Origin: Cyclobacteriaceae bacterium
Lineage (GTDB): Bacteria > Bacteroidota > Bacteroidia > Cytophagales > Cyclobacteriaceae
Assembly: GCA_028285445.1 (NCBI GenBank)
Contig: JANQPQ010000034.1
Coordinates: 124,001 to 188,000, forward strand
Direction: 5' to 3'
Length of the DNA: 64,000 bases
Every line of letters begins with the position of its first letter. Position 1 is the stretch's first letter. Below, piece by piece: positions 60,401 to 64,000 of this stretch. The notes under the pieces were generated by a model. The model ran no database searches, was not told the DNA's origin, and worked only from the letters and a program-made list of their open reading frames with translations. The translations under genes and the position numbers were made by a program.

Positions 60401-63400
60401 TACATTTAGCTCATAAGGATCGCTTGATATTTCTCCATCACTTACAGTAACCGGGACAGTCAATGTGCCAGAAAAGTTTTCGGAAGGCGTAATTGTTTGC
60501 CCGGAAAAAGTATAGTTAGTTCCCGACTGAACAGTCAGATTGAAGTCATCGGGAAATGTATTATCTGGGTCGACTACCGTAAGCGAGCTAAGGGCAATCG
60601 TTAATGGATTGTCTTCTGCAACTTCCTGGGCCTGGCCATTGGAGATTACCGGTTTGTCGTTAACAGGATTGATTTTTATTTGAAAAGTTTGATTGTCAGC
60701 CTGGTTGTCATTAGGAGGAGTTGCGCTGCCATTATCGCTGATAGCAACGGTAATTGTCGCCATGCCATGAGCATTGGCCGCTGGTGTAAACTGCAAGCGG
60801 CCATCTGTATTCAGGGTAAGGCCTCCATCGAACAAGCTACTGTTGTCAGGGGTAAGCACAATGTTGAGGGTTTGATTTTCATCATCATCACCATCATCAA
60901 TATTGCTTGCCCATGAGCTGAAACTCTGGGCGCCCGCATCCTCATTAATCTCAATATCAGACCCAAGAGTAATGGTAGGAGGGTCATTAACTGCCGTTAT
61001 GGTAATTGTGAAAGTAACGACATCTGCCGTGTTGTCATTTGGGGCATCACCGGGGCCATCATCTTTCATTGTCACTGAAACCGTTGCAACTCCATTCTTA
61101 TTGGCTGCAGAGGTGAATTCAAGCAATCCGTCGGTGTTGATTGTCGGTAGACTAGAAAACAAGTCGTTGTTATTGGTAGATATTTCAATAGTGATTGTGT
61201 GCTCTACACCGGAGTTGCCATCTGTAATATTGCTGGCCCAATTGGAAAGACTTTGTGTGCCGGCATCTTCATCTACCTCTACATCACTTCCTAATGTGAT
61301 TGTTGGCGGAACATTTATAATGTAAACTGTACTGAACTGGGTGGCGGCAACATTTGGATTGCCATTCAGATCTGTAAGTCTACCAGCTGGCAGGTCAACT
61401 TCAACAGAACCCTCTGAGGATGGGTCAATGGTAACCGTAAATGTATTATCGAGATTGTCCTTGAAATCCGATAGGTTTGCATTATTCAAGACCAAATCAC
61501 TGGAGGTAAAGTCGAAGACCTGTTCATCAAAAGCAATTTTGATTTCAAAGCTACTTTTGAAAACCGGATTGGCCTCTTCAGAAGTAATCACTGGCGTAGG
61601 AGCTGTCACATCACTATTGATTGTCGATTGCCCTGAGTTCAACACGCCCCACGTCGTGGTAATATTACCGGTCCAATCTCCCTCGTGGTTATAATCTGAG
61701 TTGCTGTTTCTTTGAATAGATTCAGCTGCGTTTAAGTCCTGAACCGCATGAGCGTTAAAGTCATCATCCACGAAACCACCAGCCGGTATGGTTCCATCGA
61801 TTGTAGTCCATTGACCGGCAGCAGCAACAATACCGGCTTGGGCCTCACTTGCGGCAGCAGCAGTTCCACTAGGATTGTCTGATGCCAAAACAGCATCCAT
61901 AATAGCGCTGGTTCCATCGGTAATAGTCAGTACAATATCCGTTTGTACGATGTTATCATCCGCAACGTACCAATCAAAGGCTGTATCAAAGTTTAAGTCG
62001 TGCGAAGAGTTGGGAAATTCTGCGACACTGTTAGTTTCGTTTCCTGATGCCATCGGATTGCAATTAGTGTCTCCACCATTCCAATGGACCACAATCAAAT
62101 CATCGGCCGCCACTTCAAATTCTTCAAAGGTCAAAACGGCATTGCCTCGTTCATATAATTGAATGCCACCCATTCCGCCTCCTTCCACAACCCTCAGTTC
62201 AACCAGATCACATTGATTTGGGCTGTTGGCTTTAAACTCGTTAATAACCAGTTTAGCCCCTTTGAATTCAAAGGCTCCCATGTCGATCGTTTCATTACTT
62301 ACTCTTGCTTTTCCAGCCAGATCCTTGTCAATAGTCAGGGCTTCAACCAGTGAATTACTGCCAGCGTCAATGGCTTGAGAGATAGGCGAAGGGGCCAGGC
62401 TGGCTGTCAGTTGTGGGTCGGTGTCTACTATTGAGTTGGTGATTGCGCCAGTCAAAACTGGATTATCAGGTAAGATGCTAAAGTTAAAGTTGCAAACACC
62501 AACGAAGAGCGAGCTGGCACTCTGTGGCAAACCCCCGGCCAGGTTGTTGCTAAAAACTGAGTTTCCAAAGTTGGCATCAGAAAACAAGGCTATCTCAGTT
62601 TCCGATGGCGGTTCCTCGAAGAAATAGCTTGATGTAACCCCACCGCCAGAACCAGCGCTATTGTTGGCGATGGTACAATTAAAGAAAGTCGAGGTCGAAA
62701 TTGCGTTATATCCCAGTGTGCTATTATATATTCCCCCACCATCAAGATTGGCAACATTGCCACTAATAACGGAGTTGATAATGTTTGAATTGGCAGTGAT
62801 AAATAGGTCATCTCCAAAGGGATCATAGAGGCCGGCAACATGGGCAATGCCACCTCCAAAATCTGCTTGGTTATCTTGCACCACGCAATTCCTAATGGTG
62901 AAACTGCCAAAGAAATCGCGTGTGACGATGAGTATTCCGCCTCCCATGCCATCCACGTTGTTGGGGCCTCCTCCGGCATTTGCGTTACCACCCTCAATGA
63001 TGAAACCATCGATCAAACCCGAAAAGATGTCTGAAGCTACCACCACATGGTAGTTGTTGTCTGAACTGTTCCCGGTTACTCCGATATCTCCGCTGAGTAT
63101 CGTTGGGTTAGCACTGAAATCTCTTTGCTCTTTAGTTGTCTCCGTTCCGTCGAACCCGCCAAGCAGGCTTACGTTGTTCACCATTTGGAACGAAGCGAAT
63201 CGGTCATTACCCCCAGTAGTATAGGTGCCATGCGCTACCCATACTTCAAACACTGAGCTACCCACACGTGGGTCAGATAAGGCAGTTGTTAAGGAGCCAT
63301 AAGCGGTGGCCCAGGAATCGCCATTTTCGGTTCCTCCGGTATTGGTGTGATTTACATAGAGAGCCTGGCTCATGGCCATTCCCATTGATAGCAGCAACAT

Positions 63401-63439
63401 TAGATATGCAGCAGCTACGGTACGCAGTAAGTTTTTCAT
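57500..63439 (-). CDS. Giant T9SS-secreted surface protein with beta-helix, cadherin-like and Ig-like repeats
   Basis: 1979 residues. Signal peptide (MLLLSMGMAMSQ), then a right-handed beta-helix to about residue 395, a lamin-tail-like region to about 600, and one Ig-like module to about 705. Two longer cadherin-like units (about 108 residues) and five shorter ones (about 91 residues, each opening with VNDKP- or INDEP-type motifs) follow to near 1390, then five Ig-like units of the He_PIG type. The last 80 residues form a type IX secretion type A sorting domain (LLEVYPNPSEGIFQIE, ending TLKLIKR). It is probably a surface adhesin or a polymer-binding scaffold. Confidence 0.93.
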   Translation of the reverse strand: MKNLLRTVAAAYLMLLLSMGMAMSQALYVNHTNTGGTENGDSWATAYGSLTTALSDPRVGSSVFEVWVAHGTYTTGGNDRFASFQMVNNVSLLGGFDGTETTKEQRDFSANPTILSGDIGVTGNSSDNNYHVVVASDIFSGLIDGFIIEGGNANAGGGPNNVDGMGGGILIVTRDFFGSFTIRNCVVQDNQADFGGGIAHVAGLYDPFGDDLFITANSNIINSVISGNVANLDGGGIYNSTLGYNAISTSTFFNCTIANNSAGSGGGVTSSYFFEEPPSETEIALFSDANFGNSVFSNNLAGGLPQSASSLFVGVCNFNFSILPDNPVLTGAITNSIVDTDPQLTASLAPSPISQAIDAGSNSLVEALTIDKDLAGKARVSNETIDMGAFEFKGAKLVINEFKANSPNQCDLVELRVVEGGGMGGIQLYERGNAVLTFEEFEVAADDLIVVHWNGGDTNCNPMASGNETNSVAEFPNSSHDLNFDTAFDWYVADDNIVQTDIVLTITDGTSAIMDAVLASDNPSGTAAAASEAQAGIVAAAGQWTTIDGTIPAGGFVDDDFNAHAVQDLNAAESIQRNSNSDYNHEGDWTGNITTTWGVLNSGQSTINSDVTAPTPVITSEEANPVFKSSFEIKIAFDEQVFDFTSSDLVLNNANLSDFKDNLDNTFTVTIDPSSEGSVEVDLPAGRLTDLNGNPNVAATQFSTVYIINVPPTITLGSDVEVDEDAGTQSLSNWASNITDGNSGVEHTITIEISTNNNDLFSSLPTINTDGLLEFTSAANKNGVATVSVTMKDDGPGDAPNDNTADVVTFTITITAVNDPPTITLGSDIEINEDAGAQSFSSWASNIDDGDDDENQTLNIVLTPDNSSLFDGGLTLNTDGRLQFTPAANAHGMATITVAISDNGSATPPNDNQADNQTFQIKINPVNDKPVISNGQAQEVAEDNPLTIALSSLTVVDPDNTFPDDFNLTVQSGTNYTFSGQTITPSENFSGTLTVPVTVSDGEISSDPYELNVTVTPVNDKPIIASSSTLETDEDQSKEIALAALNVTDPDNNFPDDFTIAVQPGLNYSVSGSTITPNLNYHGTLTIPVTVSDGNLNSDAHNLTLTVNPVNDKPEITNGENLEVAEDNSLEIPFAALTVNDPDDTYPGNFTMVVENGDNYTVDGHSILPATNYNGTLSVPVKVNDGDINSDSYSLSVTVTAVNDKPLITNYTGIAAAIEDGTIDIELDKLEVLDPDNSASEITVALAEGENYTFSGNTVTPSPNFFGNLTVKAKANDGNIDGDVFEINVTVASINDEPAFTLQESAVTLEEDFDQPYKIVLTASTPVFGESSETITYLINQPEDEFIQAQIDETTGEITLSAKQDSSGTFTYTVTANDGQDNNNTFTATLEVSVSEVNDAPVLESIADIALIVGESLSVTASASDVENHGIQYSLNSEATALGITVDAAAGNISWQPNNDHVGTHTIKVVATDDGDTPKSTETSFDVTVQPVGAPTVNAGIPDQQAKEDQPFILTVPNTAFSDDGGVENLTYSAELTDGTKLEMSWLEFNGMVFTGLPLVVNIGEIEVKVTATDKDGNFNFTTFKISVESVNDAPAVIGSIATQTAFANTAFSLSIDKAGVFSDEEQNASELALSASLSNGEALPSWLSMTNDELAGTPTSEIIGSTYDLMITAKDNGELSASTTFKLMVDAEFVEGQPKLNGEVADQTATEDKEFSLTIAADLFTDEGTITYSVKQQSADLPIWLSFDAETRILSGTPSHNDDAGIYKIKISATDNDSNSASTFFELSVEAVNDAPQVSGQLENQTAEQDAPFSFALPTGLFSDEEDSDLDITAQLNDGGELPNWLKFQAGVFSGTPLEMDVGEIDVKLTATDDGNLSASTTLSITVNPVTSIYNNGVKLLEVYPNPSEGIFQIELGNRNDEVRLQVTSIGGKVIRQIRFSDREVLLHSLDLSSEKSGVYLLRVVTGESIATLKLIKR
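58075..61310 (-). repeat. Tandem cadherin-like/Ig-like coding repeats
   Basis: Repeat units within the surface protein gene start near 61310, 60985, 60660, 60390, 60110, 59840 and 59560 (period first about 325 bp, then 270-280 bp). Ig-like units of about 290-315 bp follow, starting near 59255, 58970, 58680, 58365 and 58075. The middle units are most alike in sequence and probably expanded most recently. Confidence 0.8.
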
Positions 63440-63855
63440 TTGATGACTATCCAGTTGTTAGTAAGCTGATAGAGCTTGGGTGGTCACCCGTTTTGCAGCG
63501 ATATGCAAATTGGGATGCAGGCGTTTACCTTCGAAGTATTGGTATCACTTTTTCAGGTATTTATGTAACAAAATGTAGAACGAGGGCTACATGCACTGGC
63601 GGGTAAAGGCATCGAGCGGAAAGTATAGGAATACCACTGGGTCCCTCTATTTGCGGTCAAGGTTCTAGTTGTTTATGAACCTGAAGTACTTGATATATAC
63701 TTAGAGCCCCAACTTAGATCTTCCACCATTTGGTGACAGCAAAGGCCCAAACTAGGCTAGTTGTTAGGGAGAATGCACGTGATATTTAAGAGGGAAATGA
63801 TTTTATCATTGAACGATGATATTGTAATATTGGCTTAGCTTATACGCCGTGTGAA
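63440..63855. other. Intergenic region without recognised genes
   Basis: About 416 bp upstream of the giant surface protein gene. A plus-strand reading frame covering its left end is antisense to the signal peptide and looks spurious. I see no clear -7/-33 promoter pair, terminator, repeat or RNA gene here. Confidence 0.5.
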
Positions 63856-64000
63856 ATGTTGACTGTGTTGTCTTTTACCATTCTTTCTTTTTTGCTTATT
63901 GCAGCATTCTATCTGAATGTTACTACTAAGTATATTAATTATCGGAATCGCCTTCACAGGCCTGTTAGGATTGCATTCTGCATAGTTTATTCCGCAAACC
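63856..64000 (+). CDS. N-terminus of a possible membrane protein (cut by window edge)
   Basis: From the ATG at 63856 the frame is open to the right edge (48 codons). The sequence starts MLTVLSFTILSFLLIAAFYL, a good signal-anchor or first membrane helix, then NVTTKYINYRNRLHRPVRIA. Too short to identify; it could be a chance frame. Confidence 0.4.
   Translation, partial: MLTVLSFTILSFLLIAAFYLNVTTKYINYRNRLHRPVRIAFCIVYSAN

Noticed and set aside
58440-61694. Several plus-strand ORFs of 60-140 codons within the surface protein gene
   Set aside because: They are antisense to a clear coding sequence, have skewed composition and resemble no protein family.
57500-63439. CRISPR array or noncoding tandem repeat
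   Set aside because: The repeats are long, imperfect and in one open reading frame encoding cadherin-like and Ig-like domains.
63268-63606. Plus-strand ORF across the start of the surface protein gene
   Set aside because: Mostly antisense to the signal peptide and first domain; Arg/Cys-rich composition and no recognisable start signal.
1-64000. Mobile element, prophage or tRNA-linked island
   Set aside because: No transposase, integrase, phage structural gene, tRNA or flanking direct repeats were seen, and gene style appears uniform.

Overview
The window looks like chromosomal DNA of a free-living Bacteroidota, most likely order Cytophagales. The evidence is a giant surface protein with a type IX secretion C-terminal sorting domain, TAnnTTTG-type promoter elements, several MacB/FtsX permeases of the Cytophagales type with PadR regulators, DUF2277, YciI and DinB proteins, a zinc metalloprotease pair of the DUF5117/5118 type, and an IspH with the long Bacteroidota N-terminus. 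I found no transposase, phage gene, tRNA, rRNA operon or CRISPR array.

Layout. Positions 1-4.6 kb hold a PadR regulator followed by two large FtsX-type permeases on the minus strand; the second runs off the left edge. 4.9-9 kb holds an esterase-like lipoprotein, an M14 carboxypeptidase and a nitroreductase. 9-11.5 kb holds an ECF sigma factor, an anti-sigma-like protein and a lipoprotein. 11.7-14.7 kb has a second PadR-permease operon. 14.7-16 kb has a DinB-like exported protein and a membrane protein. 16.1-21 kb combines a methyltransferase, a second ECF sigma/HEAT-repeat anti-sigma/DUF4097 operon, a type III polyketide synthase and a UbiA prenyltransferase. 21-28.8 kb has two permeases divergent from a sigma-54 response regulator and histidine kinase, with a palindrome pair and a sigma-54-like promoter between them. 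28.8-32.6 kb holds YciI, DUF2277, a membrane protein and another permease. 32.7-34 kb is ispH.

The most unusual stretch is 34.0-35.4 kb. It has an AT-rich tract plus four phased DnaA-box-like 9-mers (possible replication origin), an unclassified structured RNA ending in a strong terminator, a small HExxH metalloprotease, and a structured leader before a MATE exporter. 36.9-41.7 kb carries a VOC protein, a lipoprotein, and a cobalamin riboswitch controlling BtuB and a PP-loop ATPase. 41.8-51 kb is a mixed region: a GT39-like membrane protein, a cyclase-like/SRPBCC fusion, a PLP enzyme, a Crp-like regulator, DinB, YciI, HTTM, nitrilase and a degenerate receiver. 51-56.2 kb is a tandem pair of zinc metalloproteases. 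56.3-57.5 kb is a FAD reductase of the family usually seen with type III PKS/UbiA/methyltransferase genes. 57.5-63.4 kb is the adhesin, and a partial membrane-protein gene starts at the right edge.

Functional themes are envelope export under three regulatory schemes (PadR, sigma-54 two-component, unlinked), envelope-directed ECF regulation, a probable prenylated or alkylated polyketide pathway split across the window, B12 uptake, and secreted proteases and adhesins. All assignments come from reading motifs and general family knowledge; no database search was run.
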